Below, piece by piece: positions 13,458-24,736 of a stretch of 64,000 bases of DNA. The stretch is from Eutreptiella sp. 'Long Island Sound 2002'. Lineage: Eukaryota > Euglenozoa > Euglenophyceae > Eutreptiales > Eutreptiaceae. Positions within the stretch are counted from its first letter, which is position 1. The number at the start of each line of letters is the position of its first letter. A program made the position numbers and the translations under genes. Under the pieces are notes generated by a model. The model was not told the origin of the DNA and did no database searches. It saw nothing but the letters and a program-made list of their open reading frames with translations. The stretch lies in the NCBI GenBank assembly GCA_964036045.1, contig OZ038382.1, positions 106,291,007-106,355,006 of the forward strand. The letters are read 5' to 3'.

Positions 13458-16277
13458 ATGGAGGTTACACCAATCTCAAAACATGGTAGCAAGCATAAGC
13501 GTTTCGAATCCGTGACTCCAAGCCCCGGATATGGCACAACCTACAACAATGATGAGTCAATGGACCCATTCGAAAAATTCGAAACATCACTTGGTCCCAA
13601 CATCCTTCCCTCAACTCGCCTTTCTTTTGGCAAGTCGTATGTGGAGGAGTTCATGAACGAAGATGAAACGGGTGATGTTGACAATTTGGAGAAGCCATCA
13701 CGAGTCCAACAATTGGTGGAACAATTTGAAGAACATCAACGACAAATGTCATCGCGTTCCGAACATGATCACTCTTCACAAGGCTCACAACAAGATGAAT
13801 TTGAAGTTCTTTTGTCACAATCTCCCAAGGTACACGCCAGTCAACAACGCATTGATGGTTGTGAGGCAATGAGCAAGAAAGTTTATACAACCTGCACCCT
13901 ACAACAAGGAACACCTGCTACGGAGATTGAAAAATTCAAAAAGGTTGTGAAAAGCCGTGTTGAACATCGATACAAACAAGTGGTTGTTCGGGTTGAGCGA
14001 TTGGAGAATAATGCTACGAACTCTTCTCAAAGTTATCCACCTCATGAGTCCCAACGACACTCCGACCGAATTCGTTATTTAGAGCAACATTCGGTTGATT
14101 CAGAGAGCCTTAAGGACATTTTGTGGCTCGTGGAACAACGAATGGAACAAGTGGAGGCCAATCTTGACATGATGTTGAAGGGTGCGGCAAGTGCAAGCAA
14201 GGTAGACGAGACCGTGACGACTATTCATGAGCGCTTTTCGAACTTTGCTACGCGTGGTGATATTCAATTGATGAATGTTCAACTTGAAGAAATGCAAAAT
14301 ATTTTCGCTTCTTCTTTGCAAATGGCGAAAAATACCATGCACACAATAGAGAGCACTTTGGCATCCCATTCTTATGCATTTGATTCGTTTCGTTCGGATT
14401 ATATATCGCATGAATCCGTGCCCGGTGGCTCCATTATGAATTTTTTGCATTTAATAAGGGAGCATGTGGACATTGGTGATAATCATGTTAGGGATGTGTT
14501 GACAAATGAAGTCGGTTTGCAATTGAAGCAATTACAAGACCGTGTTGAACCAGTCAATGAAAGGGTTGATGCTTTGCAGGTTCTTTGTGAATCTAAGTTG
14601 CGTGAGCTACAATCTTCTTTCGAGAGTCATTTTGCACAACGTTTGCAAGCCGCTTTCGACACGATAAATACACGCGTTGAGTCCTTAGTGCAAACACGCA
14701 TTGGTGAGCATCTCAAGGCTCTAAACGCACGCATCGATGAATCATTTCGGAACAATCAATCTCAATTTCGTTCTTTTAATTCTCATTTAGATGAACGAAT
14801 TGGAAAAACGTTGTCACAAGTTGAGGACACCATCACCAAGCGAAGCGTTGAAATCCAGAAACGCCTCAATTCTACAATGAATTTGAGGTGTGACTCTTTT
14901 GCTCGCCAAATAGGTGATGGTGTGAGACCAACCGGCCTCGATGAACACACATTGACTCGTATTCAACAATTGCATGACACGTGTTCCGGTTTGCATGAAC
15001 TAATGGGACCTCTTGAGCGGCGAGTTTCTAAGGTTGAAGAATTTGCAGTCGCTCACAAAAAGTCCCTTTTGCAGGTTTCTAGTGCTATTGATTCCATGAG
15101 TGCACAATTGAGTGGCACTAGCGGAGACATGAATCGTGGACTACAAGCGCTTACCATGCGTATAACGCTCTTGGAAGAGCGTGAATCTCCTCTTTTGAGT
15201 CAAGTTGAGATGGTTAAAAGTGCTTTGGGTAAACTGGAGCATGAACACGCAACTACAAATTCCCAGTTGCACAATCATATATCATTCACTTCTCAACGGA
15301 TTGCCGAAGTGAGTGCTCAGGTGGCGAGTGATCCGCCATCAACATCGGGACCCCATTTTTCATCCCAAATTCACTCACACCCCAATGGTAACGCCATTCG
15401 TGATGAACTCTTGCAGTTGCATTCGGTTGCCCAATCCAAAATGCTTGTTTTTTTTCAGCGGGTTGAACACTTCAATTCGGAAGTGGACACTTCATTAAAT
15501 ACCCTTCGTACTCGTGTTTCCGGTTTGGAGTTGAAAGTCAACGCTTTAGGTAACATGCAAGGCCTTTGGCCTCAAGACGTTGATTCTAAATTGCAGGCCT
15601 TAGAAGCACGCGTAGGAACTACATTTGATGGTGTACAAACCGCATTCCAACAGAGTTTCCGGTTATTGCGCACGGACGTTGACACAATACATCAACGTAT
15701 TGCGGGTTCCAATAGCATTGGCCGTGCCTCTTTACAGGCTGGACAAGCTACTTCCTCAACCCAAGAAGTTTCGAGTTCACAAGCGCATTCAACAAACTGC
15801 ATGCACGATAGGGATAGAGCTTCACAGCCCTCTCCTCAGTCAGCATTAGCATCAACTGCAGCGGCGCCTATTACGGCTCCACCTTCATTGAGTGGTACCA
15901 ACCCACGTCAGTCCGTTGGGCGTGGTTGTGATTTGGAATTCCCCTCTTCTCCTACTCCCGCCATGTCTGCACATTCACCTTTGTTACATTGGTTGTATGA
16001 TCCCGAAGGATACTTGAAGCCTTTTCGGGGTCTTGAGCCGTCTTCGTTTTTTGATGCAACTACTCTTTTACCGTCTGGAATCACGCCCGGTTTCGCATTC
16101 CATGAGGTGCGTGAATGGAATGATGATATCGAGTTCACCTCCCCGCCGCCTGGCCGAGAGTTTAGGGGTAAAGGTATTTTTGGTTCCAATACCGACGGTT
16201 GGATAGACCCAGATGTTTTAAGCAGCTTGCGCCGTCAATTCGCAATTCCCATTTGGGATAGAAATGCGTTACGTTGA
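13458..16277 (+). CDS. R1 Gag N-terminal part, 939-residue coiled-coil protein
   Basis: Starts at the ATG at 13458 and stays open to a TGA at 16275. From about residue 60 to 770 it is dominated by heptad-like patterns (for example LEERESPLLSQVEMV), Gln/Glu/Leu/Val-rich with few Pro or Gly, typical of a long coiled coil. After a Ser/Thr/Pro-rich linker, the last 110 residues are globular (LLHWLYDPEGYLKPF). The frame then continues one base back: frame 1 from 16273 encodes VDWELLYIDWYENTG, then a TGA at 16318, then the capsid-like part. It therefore looks like the N-terminal two thirds of a broken Gag, not a separate gene. Coiled coils of this size are not usual in Gag. No signal peptide or membrane segment is seen. 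Confidence 0.7.
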   Translation: MEVTPISKHGSKHKRFESVTPSPGYGTTYNNDESMDPFEKFETSLGPNILPSTRLSFGKSYVEEFMNEDETGDVDNLEKPSRVQQLVEQFEEHQRQMSSRSEHDHSSQGSQQDEFEVLLSQSPKVHASQQRIDGCEAMSKKVYTTCTLQQGTPATEIEKFKKVVKSRVEHRYKQVVVRVERLENNATNSSQSYPPHESQRHSDRIRYLEQHSVDSESLKDILWLVEQRMEQVEANLDMMLKGAASASKVDETVTTIHERFSNFATRGDIQLMNVQLEEMQNIFASSLQMAKNTMHTIESTLASHSYAFDSFRSDYISHESVPGGSIMNFLHLIREHVDIGDNHVRDVLTNEVGLQLKQLQDRVEPVNERVDALQVLCESKLRELQSSFESHFAQRLQAAFDTINTRVESLVQTRIGEHLKALNARIDESFRNNQSQFRSFNSHLDERIGKTLSQVEDTITKRSVEIQKRLNSTMNLRCDSFARQIGDGVRPTGLDEHTLTRIQQLHDTCSGLHELMGPLERRVSKVEEFAVAHKKSLLQVSSAIDSMSAQLSGTSGDMNRGLQALTMRITLLEERESPLLSQVEMVKSALGKLEHEHATTNSQLHNHISFTSQRIAEVSAQVASDPPSTSGPHFSSQIHSHPNGNAIRDELLQLHSVAQSKMLVFFQRVEHFNSEVDTSLNTLRTRVSGLELKVNALGNMQGLWPQDVDSKLQALEARVGTTFDGVQTAFQQSFRLLRTDVDTIHQRIAGSNSIGRASLQAGQATSSTQEVSSSQAHSTNCMHDRDRASQPSPQSALASTAAAPITAPPSLSGTNPRQSVGRGCDLEFPSSPTPAMSAHSPLLHWLYDPEGYLKPFRGLEPSSFFDATTLLPSGITPGFAFHEVREWNDDIEFTSPPPGREFRGKGIFGSNTDGWIDPDVLSSLRRQFAIPIWDRNALR

Positions 16278-17606
16278 TTGGGAGTTGCTCTACATCGATT
16301 GGTATGAAAATACTGGTTGATGGTTCGAGATGGGGTATCAACTAAAATTGTTGGTAGCTACACAGCCTGAGGACAGACAAGTTGAGTTGATTACCCAAAC
16401 TAGACAGGAACGTTTGCGTATTGGTGAAGTTTTCCAGCTTATCCGGTTGTACGGTAGGCGTCACCAGAACCCTTACGTCCCTGGAAATGTTTTTAAAGCA
16501 TTGGCGCTACCTGGGTCACTGCAGGGACAAGTGGGTCCTGAGGAGTGGTATAACTTCTTTGTTAGATTTCTGAAGCATGGGCGCCGAACAGCAGCATATG
16601 GAGGAACATCCATGTGGGAAGCACACTCAGTGCTCATAGGTGCCATTATTGCGTGCATTTCTCAAATGCGCCCAGAAGAGCCGTGTCTCAGATCAAGAAT
16701 GATTTGTTACAAATTCAGGCTGCCAGGGGCAACAAAAAATTTACATACATTGAGTTGTTCATGTTTGTAATGCCCCGTTTGTTGGCGGTTCGTGATACAG
16801 AGTGGGTGGTGCAGGGTGTCATTGATGGTATGCATGCTCAGCCCACTGCTGTCAGTGCGGTTAGTAATGTACCCAGCAGGCCTGAGAACCGCACTGACTA
16901 TGGTTCACAACGTCGTCGTGATGAACGGCGTACAGGCAGGAGTGGTGAACGACGATATAGCAGTGGTCGCGGTCGAGGATATAACAGTGATCGTGACCGG
17001 GGATATTGGAGCGGTCGTAGTGATAGTGAATCACGTAAAGAAAAAGGATATTGTAGTGGTCACAGTGAGTACCGTAGTGGTCAAGGTAGTGGTGGATATC
17101 GTAGCGGTCGTAGTGGCAGTGAAGGTCGTGATAAGTCACACCGCAGTCCATACCAAGACAGGAGACGGTACAGTAAAGGTCGTGGTAGTGATAAGGACAG
17201 TGGATCAGGGACGGATCAAAATGACCGTCTATCCTTCCGGGAACACAGATCTGATGGGAAAAGAACAGACCATGAACGCAGGTCCGGTGGGAATGGAACG
17301 GACCGTGGTTCAGCGAACACGAGAACCAGGGATCGCGATGGAAAGCGGTCATCGGACGATGAGCGTGGGCGTGACCGCCATTACCGCAAGACCACAGCAG
17401 ATACCAAGGGTCCTGGTGCTACAGCTGTCTGTTTTCGCTGTGGGGGTCGGGGGCATATGGCGGCTCAATGTCCGACACCGAGCCGGTACGCGCGTGAGAA
17501 TACCCGGGCGCGTAGTGTTCAGGATGAGAGTGCCAGTGCCATCAGTGAACCCCCACCCCAGACAGTAATATCTGAGGATTCTCAGCCCAAGCAATCTGTA
17601 CCTTAG
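16273..17606 (+). pseudogene. R1 Gag capsid-nucleocapsid part, broken
   Basis: Frame 1 from 16273 is interrupted by TGA at 16318 and continues (WFEMGYQLKLLVATQ) to about 16680, where a 1-base loss moves the coding signal to frame 0 (VSQIKNDLLQIQAARG) up to TAG at 17604-17606. The first part has a helical, capsid-like character. From about 16900 the protein is an Arg/Ser/Gly/Asp-rich repeat region, likely disordered and RNA-binding. It ends with a zinc knuckle CFRCGGRGHMAAQC (about 17431-17472, CX2CX4HX4C). Nucleocapsid knuckles bind the packaged RNA. Two shifts plus one stop make this copy non-functional as a single Gag. Confidence 0.82.
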
Positions 17607-18122
17607 GGTATAGGCAGGCAGCCATACGCCCGGAGTGCCAGGCCAGACAAGCATGTTCGGTGGCTGCAGTTACCTCCCCTTTTCTATTCGCAGAACCAGG
17701 GAGTTGAGATCAGGTCACTGGACTTTGAGACAATGCCCTGTGTTACTTGATCCCCCATTAAACCCCCAAATATATATCATTCGGGTAAGAGTGAATTTTT
17801 ATTTCATGTTCGAATTTCCTTCCAGGATCAATTACTTTTGCCTGAGACTGAAGTACTGACACCGGCAGACATAGGGTGTCAGGTTTTGGCAGTGGGGCCG
17901 CCAAAATGTTTCCCCAAAGCTAGCTGGGTGGACGCCCCACGCCCGTTACGTTTGTTGGGGGCGGGAAAATCGCAGATTACAGGAGGAGACAAGGGCGTCC
18001 TTGTCAATATGTCGTTACCTGTGACAGGGAAGCGAGGAGTGGTTATCTTCCAATGCCTAAATGTGTTCATTCACCTCGCAGATGTAGGGGACAAAATTCT
18101 GCTGGGGTTTCCTTTTTTCTAG
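17607..18122 (+). pseudogene. R1 retropepsin-like protease, altered active site
   Basis: The same frame as the end of Gag continues after TAG 17604 and, after a TGA at 17748, encodes FHVRISFQDQLLLPETEV followed by PADIGCQ (Asp-Ile-Gly at 17868-17876), RPLRLLGAG, and GDKILLGFPFF before a TAG at 18120. Spacing between the active-site loop, the PLRL strand and the ILLGFP strand fits retropepsins, aspartic proteases that cut Gag-Pol as dimers. The catalytic triplet is normally Asp-Thr/Ser-Gly; here Thr is Ile, a single C-to-T change. The TAG at 18120 is in frame with the dUTPase ORF downstream, so PR and dUTPase were one polyprotein or are separated by a leaky stop. Confidence 0.7.
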
Positions 18123-18167
18123 CAGTACCGCCTTGCTTTTCTGCCCAATCAAAAATTTCTGGTCCCC

Positions 18168-20100
18168 ATGGAGGAGCTGAAAATGGTGAAATATCCATCA
18201 AGGTATCAAGGGTTATGCCCTAAGTGTCATGGAGACCAGACAGCATGTCCCTGTGTACATCAGCGTGTTTTGGTCAGCATTTTGAAGCATTCTGGACATG
18301 GACAGCCTGTCCTTGAACAAAAATCTGTACGCTTCTCAGAACCGCTGCTCGCAGATCGGTGGTGTCCTGAGTGTAATCCAACAGCACCACCTCAGGCATT
18401 ATCTGCATGTACGCATTATGGACATGTTGTATGCATAAATCATTTAGAACGCATTCGGTTGGAGAAGATATGCTCCAGGGAATATGATCAGGTTTTCCTT
18501 TTGCAGGACGGGTCATCACTCCAAGTCAAACGACTTCAGGACGACGTGATATTACCCAAGCAAGCAACCGGTGATTCCGCCGGGTATGATCTGTTTTCCC
18601 CTGTCTCAGTTTCAATTCCGGCGCAGTCTGGTGTAAAAGTCCCACTGCACATCTCCATGGCAATCCCAATCGGTCATTATGGTCGCATCGCCTCACCCAG
18701 CAGTTTTGCTGCCCAAAGGGTACATGTTGCGGGCGGCGTCATAGATCGGGGATACCGTGGTAATGTAACGGTGTTACTTGAGAATTCAGGTGACCAGCCT
18801 TTCACGATTCAGAAAGGTGACAGAATTGCTCAATTAATACTTGAGAAGCATTCAACGCCATCTGTGGTTGAAGCCAAGGAGCTGTTGACCACTGAGCGCG
18901 GCACAGGTGGTTTTGGCAGTACAGGCCGCAGTCAATTTATACCGCCGCAGGAAAATTCGTCTCTGACAAACCAAACTAATTCAACACATCCGCAGTCATT
19001 CCACTGTTTTGTTTCCCTTTTCATTCTATTTGGAATTTTGCAAAAAATGGCGAGCGATTCGCTGTCTACAAGGCGTGATGCCACTCAGGTTAGTTCGCAG
19101 ACTGTGCGAAATGTGGAGCGCGAGGCTCCCCAGGTGAGAGAGTCATCGAGTGTGGAGTGTGAGGTTCCCAATAGGTCAGCTATGAAGCGTGAGGCTTCTG
19201 GAAGTTTTACAGTGAGTGATTCGCTGCAACAGGAGTGTGATGCTCTGCAGATGGCGAGTGATTCACTGAGTATGGGACGTGAGGTGCTTGGTTTAGTGGG
19301 GCGTGAGGCTCCCATTACAATGAGTGATCGTAACGATCTTTCTGCAGGTGCGAGTAATTCGCTTAACCTGGTTATGTTTGTTTCAAGTATTACGGCGTTG
19401 GCTTGCCGTTTGTTTTCTGGCAACAGGAGTATAATTGCTCCCGTTTATCCAACTTCTAGTTCGTCTTGTACTGAAGCTACAGACTCAATTCTCTGTCAAG
19501 TTAGCCAGGATTTTTTAAGTGCAGGAGGGACCAGGGAAGCATCACAGATTGACCGTTTGTATGCTGATCAGTGGGGCCATCGCCATGAGGCATGGGGCCC
19601 AGATTATTTTATGGCTCGCTGGGGGTATGCTCGTAGCATTGATTATCGTGATACTAAAATTCTGTCTTACTATGATTCTCAGTTACGACAGGATAACAGA
19701 ATTTTTCGAGGTCTGACTGAGTTGAATCTCACGTCACTTCAAGGGTCTGACCCTTTTCCAACGGCAACCACACCCCAGCCCCCTGCGAATAAATTCATAA
19801 CTCCTGCTTTGAATACTATGCTTCGTCGTCAGGTCAAACGAATCAAACCAGGACATGTTCGAGCTCGATCAGACGTCATTGATCGTGTCTCAGCGTGGAT
19901 GACGGATGCTGGTATGTCTGTCACAGTCGATGCTTTCGGCTGCCCTAATTTTCAGGCCTTTCCACAGACATGGACTGATCCACAGCAGTCACTATCGAAA
20001 CCATGGAATGGTGAAACCATGTGGCTGCACCCTCCTGAACACCTATGGTCCCGTCTTGCAGTCAAAATGGTCATGGAAGCCTGTCATGGAGTTGCCATCA
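18168..20100 (+). pseudogene. R1 dUTPase joined to methyltransferase-like domain, cut by R2
   Basis: First ATG at 18168, same frame as the protease. The trimeric dUTPase motifs are in order: ATGDSAGYDLF (about 18565), GRIASPSSFA (18681-18710), GGVIDRGYRGNV (about 18733-18768), KGDRIAQLI (about 18814) and RGTGGFGSTG (about 18897). The motif 2 Arg of the usual PRS is missing, so activity is doubtful. dUTPase lowers dUTP and so uracil in cDNA. A Ser-rich linker with repeats of DSL and REA follows (about 19050-19380). From about 19860 comes the MT-like domain: VDAFGCP, then METMWLHPP-type text (GETMWLHPPEHLW), then KMVMEACHGVAI, where R2 begins. The frame resumes at 52238. Confidence 0.85.
20097..20100 (+). 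repeat. Target-site duplication ATCA, left flank of R2
   Basis: ATCA here and at 52234-52237 flank the element that starts TGACGCG (20101) and ends CGCTTCA (52233). Merging the two copies restores the R1 reading frame, which strongly supports a 4-bp duplication. Confidence 0.9.
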
Positions 20101-23100
20101 TGACGCGTTCCCGTGGGGGGCCTGGCCACGGGACGCTGCGCTGACACGCACAGGCAAGCAGGCAGGCAAAGCACTGCGCTCACAGGGGCATGATTACGCT
20201 CGTGTCATGAGACAAAGCGTTTCAGGATCCTTGCCACTCTGAAACAAGGGAACAAATGTATGTACAGCAACACATCAGGATATGTACACATGGGGTGAAG
20301 CCTGGACTGGGGTAAGGGCATCACAGGACAATAGACACTCAGTCCGAACTCATATCCCAATCCCAGGTCCGACCCTCTCAGTGGCTGGTGGGGGCGGGGG
20401 CTCAAACACAACCCATGCCCTGCTCAGTCCGGACCCTGAAACCCTGCCAATAGGGGGGGTGTCCCGCCCAGCCACAGGCGAGTTCTTCGGAACCAAGGTG
20501 CTTCAAGGCCAACCAACAGTGGCTCCCTATGCTCCCTGAACAGCAAGTCCGAACTCCCCTCTGAGCCAGAGATATGGCCCCGCTAATATCCCCTAGGAGC
20601 TGGTAGCTGAAAATGGGCTGTTTCAGCCCAAACTGATATTGGCTCAAAAATCCCCAAAATTGACCCCTCGTCCGGACCCGCCAGAGGTAGGGACGAAGCA
20701 ACTGAGCCTATGCCCTTCGAGTACGAACTCTGTGGAGCCCTCACCCAACCTGGTTTCCTCTGAGGTTCCGGCATCAGGGCACCACGGGTTTGTCAGGTGG
20801 GGTCATGATGCCAAAATCACCAAAATTGGCGTCATTCCCACGCGTGGCTCGCCCGGCCAGGGCAAGGCCAATGGCCCACCGGATAGGAGGCGGGACCTGG
20901 GACTTTTATCTGAGTGTACAACTTGGAATTAGGTCCGGGCTCCCTGTGGGCAGAGATATGGGGCCGCCAGGTGACCACACGGGGGGGTGAAATTGGGGTC
21001 CCAAAAGGGGGTCATTTTGGCTGCTCGAAATGAGCCAAAATTCGGGGGTGCTCCGGATAGTATATCTCCACGCCGGCTTGGAGATCGGATCCGCCATTCC
21101 ATACGCAATTTACCAGGAGTCCAACAAAGACTCCCATGCCTTCGGCTCCCGAAGATCTCCATGCCACTTGGCGTGGTGACAATCCCAATTGGGTCCACAA
21201 ATGCTAAGATGGCAAAATTGTCCACACTCACTTTGGGCTAGCGCCTTAACGAAGGTTGCTCCGCTTCGCCCACATTTTGTGTGAACCATGGGGACCAATA
21301 TACATAACACCCATGTCATATATGGTCCATTGGTCCATGCGTCCGGCGTGCACGGGGGGCTGAACATAGTGCATGGCGGGCAGAAAATGTGGAAAATTGC
21401 TCAAAATGGCCGAAAATGCGCACACTCATGATTGGGGCAAATGAGGCACATGCCCGACTTGGACCGGAGTGTGCCATAGGATTGGTATCAAGTCATATGT
21501 GTCCAACATATCTTTTGGGCGTCGCCCAACTCCTCCGGTATTGGGAATGGCAGGGTCGCCAAGTGAGCCCATGATTTGGGATAATCCCAAATTGCCAACA
21601 TGGCGGCCACGGTATGCCAAGCCCCAGAGGAGTTATTTGCCGGGTTCAAGATATGTTGGGCACCGAAGTATGTACCCTCATAACATACTTGGGTCATGAT
21701 GTCAATTGAGCGCAACGTTGAGATACACGGTCGCCACTTGACCTCATGACGGGCAAAAAACAGCAATATTGGCGAAAAAACACCCAAAAGGGCCTTGAAA
21801 GGCGCACAAATATATCATAATATCTTCGGCTTGGATTGAGTAATCGACCAATCCTTCTAAACACAATGACTTGACAGCAATGACCTTTGATTCCACATAT
21901 GTGCTCCACTTGGGGCGCTTTGAAAGGTCACGAGCGCTACTTCCCAAGTGGGCACATGAAAATATGGAAAATTGCAAAACACACACCTTGCTCCCAACAC
22001 ATCGCTTTGGGATCGCCACACAAGCTTCCCTCCACGAAGGTTAGGCTTGCAATCGATCGTGGGGAGTATAAGGAAGGGCCTCGTGCAATATGAGGTCCAT
22101 TGGTGGGTGTATCGTTCTTGGCCAAACCCGCCAGATGGCCACGCAATACAACACATGGCACATACCACATACTGCCCAAAAAGGTAGCTCCCCCCACAAT
22201 ATGTCATGCCCCTCCAAGGGCATAACGTTGTGTCAATCGCTCATAGGAACTCAAGGAAAGTTCCTATGCAACACCAACACTCGCGCGCTACACTCGAAAG
22301 TTATCTTAACGCACGCAATATCATGGCCAAAGAGTTCTAACGCAAACTCTACCCTCTTGACCATGATCCATTACGCTAGCGCGCACGTGTGGAGACGCAA
22401 GGCGTATAAAGCTTCCTAAATTACGTCGGGACTATTGTGAATACATCCCACGTTTTCTTATTGTCATTCCTCGCAAGCGGCACGAGATATGACCCTCACA
22501 AGTGGCCTCACGAATCAACTTTGTTTTGCCCATATCTCTAAGACAAATGGAAGGCAAGACAAAAGGAAAGTTGATTGGTGCATAGGGAAGCACGTAGGTC
22601 CGATCGAAAGAGGTCAAATCAAGTGCAGGGATGTCGAAGTCGAAAATCTGATTTCGACATCCGGAAAAATTTGGATTAAGGTTGCGAGTGTACGATGTGA
22701 AAATTGCAGATGCATCAATGCAATTCCTGAAGACTTTAGAGTCTTCGTCACGGATTGCGCTAAAATGTCTGTAAATAACAGTTAAACTGGCGGTTACGCT
22801 AAAGTCGCGAGCCAACCGCCAGCAGTCAAAACATTGATTATCAGAACGGAAGCGTGAAAATTTACGGAAATAATATGAAAAAAAAACCCTGTTGATTCCT
22901 GATATTCTGATGTGTAAATCTCAGCGGGCGACGCATCGGTTGCCGATGCGGCCGCTAATAGCTGAAATGCCCAGATCTCTCACACAAACACGTCTTACGT
23001 ACATCTGTTGTTAGGGTTAGGTTGCCGAATCGACGGCCGAAGGTGGTGCGGGGCAGATTGGCGTGAAAAAGTAAGATACCGGCAAATGGCAGTTTGCCGG

Positions 23101-23251
23101 TACATGGTAACATGCCCCAAGTGGCCGGAATGCCGTCACGGGGGCTTTACGGCAAGGGACACGCTCCTGCCGGGCTCTCACCAGGCTTCACCGGGCGTCT
23201 TCCCCTCCGTACATACCCTACCATGGTCATGGGGTTCTGGGTACCGCTTCA
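20101..23251 (-). repeat. LTR A (3' LTR of R2), 3151 bp
   Basis: On the minus strand it starts TGAAGCGGTACCC and ends GAACGCGTCA, the TG...CA ends of LTRs. It matches LTRs B, C and D along its length. It contains three perfect stem-loops conserved with the other copies: 23079-23100 (8-bp stem), 22933-22949 (7-bp stem) and 22729-22746 (7-bp stem), all in the first 530 bp of the LTR in element sense. Open frames inside LTRs lack ATG starts and I do not call them genes. Confidence 0.93.
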
Positions 23252-23266
23252 CCCCCCTCCTTAGAG
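23252..23266 (-). promoter_or_regulatory. Polypurine tract of R2
   Basis: On the minus strand TAAGGAGGGGGG lies directly before the LTR start TGAAGCGG. A purine run at this place primes plus-strand DNA synthesis in LTR elements. The same tract precedes LTR B at 31334. Confidence 0.85.
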
Positions 23267-24736
23267 CAAACCCTGGGGGGGCTCGATAACACCCAAGCAT
23301 GGCAGCGGGTACCCAGGACCATCCCCTGAAGGGGGGGGGATGTCACATCCTCACTTCAGGCTGATTCGCAGGTTAGGCTGCCCAAATCCCACAGTAAGAC
23401 AGGTACGGTGCTGTATCTGTTAGTAACTGCAAGTATAGTATCAAGTATCAAGTCCCGGGTCCTGGCGGCGATTGTTCGGCATCCAAAGCACCCGTTAACC
23501 CATACCAGGCGCACCGGGTGCCGGCTGCGACGGTCACTACCACAGTGGCAGTGGCATACACGGCCAACATAGGCGTCACACGACGACCGAGGTGGTCCCA
23601 CAGGTCGAAAGCGACCACAAAGATCCATCAGGCTACCCCAAGCTTCCCAAGGCCCGCCGGCTGGGGGAGAGTCCCCACGGGTCCTTCCTCGGGCGCACCA
23701 TGTCCATATCCACGACGCAAGTCCAGAGTGGTACAGCCGAACGAGCTCCTCCTTAAGGGATCGGGCATCAAGGCCGTCTTTTCCCTCGCCCTATTACCAC
23801 GAAGGCCATACATGAGGGAGTCCTCATGCAGTGTGGGCGGAGGCGTCGACTCCTCAAACCACCAGTTTCCCAGGCAGAATTATCGAGGTCAGGAACACCG
23901 GAGGTCGCCACCCGACTGCAAGTGCGTCTGCGAGTCGGTAGGCTCACACTGGGACTGACAGTGGCGGACTGCTGGGAGTGCATTCAGGCAACTGGGCTTC
24001 CCGCCTGGCGCCATCAGGATCTCAGCACATCACAGCCACTAGGGCACACGGTATCACAGGCACTCAAACAGAAGAATCTGTACTTAGGTACTGGTCCAGG
24101 CTGGACCATATGTAAGTGCACGTAAACGGCGACTCAAGGCGCCTTCGTATTCCGATTCGCATCCCCTCGGGGAAAAAAAAAACAGTCCAACCTCGGTGAT
24201 GGGCTGATAACACTTAACATACAGATGCACATATCCTGGGGAACAGAAAAATAAGCAACAAGCGGGGTAATAGGCGTGTAAACACACTCTGGATAGAGCG
24301 CCAAACCACGCCCCGGTTAGGATAAGGCATATGCAGGAGGGTGGACAGGAAAACGCCTGAGTTCAGGCCATATCTAGTCTGCAGACACACGTCGACTGGT
24401 CTGGACCCCGCAAGTGCCATGGGACCAGACCACACACTCAAAAATCGCAATGCCGATGACAGCGGCATCCGTTGCGCAACGTCGTATGGGCTTCAAGGCC
24501 CTAAGAGCTCAGAAAATAGGTCAGTCGCCCTACCTGGTTTCCCAAGGATTCAGCAGGGGGGGAGTGACGAATAGAAGATGAAGAGAGGGGCCATCCTCCT
24601 CTGGATTCAGCAGGGGGGGGTATATGGCCACTCTGATGGCAGGTCACCGGAAGATGTAAGAGAGCAAGCAAGCAAGGGACGATCCGTCGACCTCACAAGC
24701 GCTCAAAATGCATCGGGGGAGAGCTCAGGGCGCTGA
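23267..24736 (-). other. R2 3' internal non-coding region
   Basis: About 1.5 kb between the chromodomain stop and the polypurine tract. No sense-strand gene is evident. A plus-strand frame of 146 codons at 23518-23958 (antisense to the element) is open in both R2 and R3. Two copies of ATTCAGCAGGGGGGG lie near 24548 and 24604. Confidence 0.6.

Noticed and set aside
17785-17825. A 41-bp intron with GTAAGA and TTCCTTCCAG at its ends before the R1 protease
   Set aside because: Frame 0 reads straight through it (FHVRISFQDQ) and gives a sensible protease strand, so no splicing is needed.
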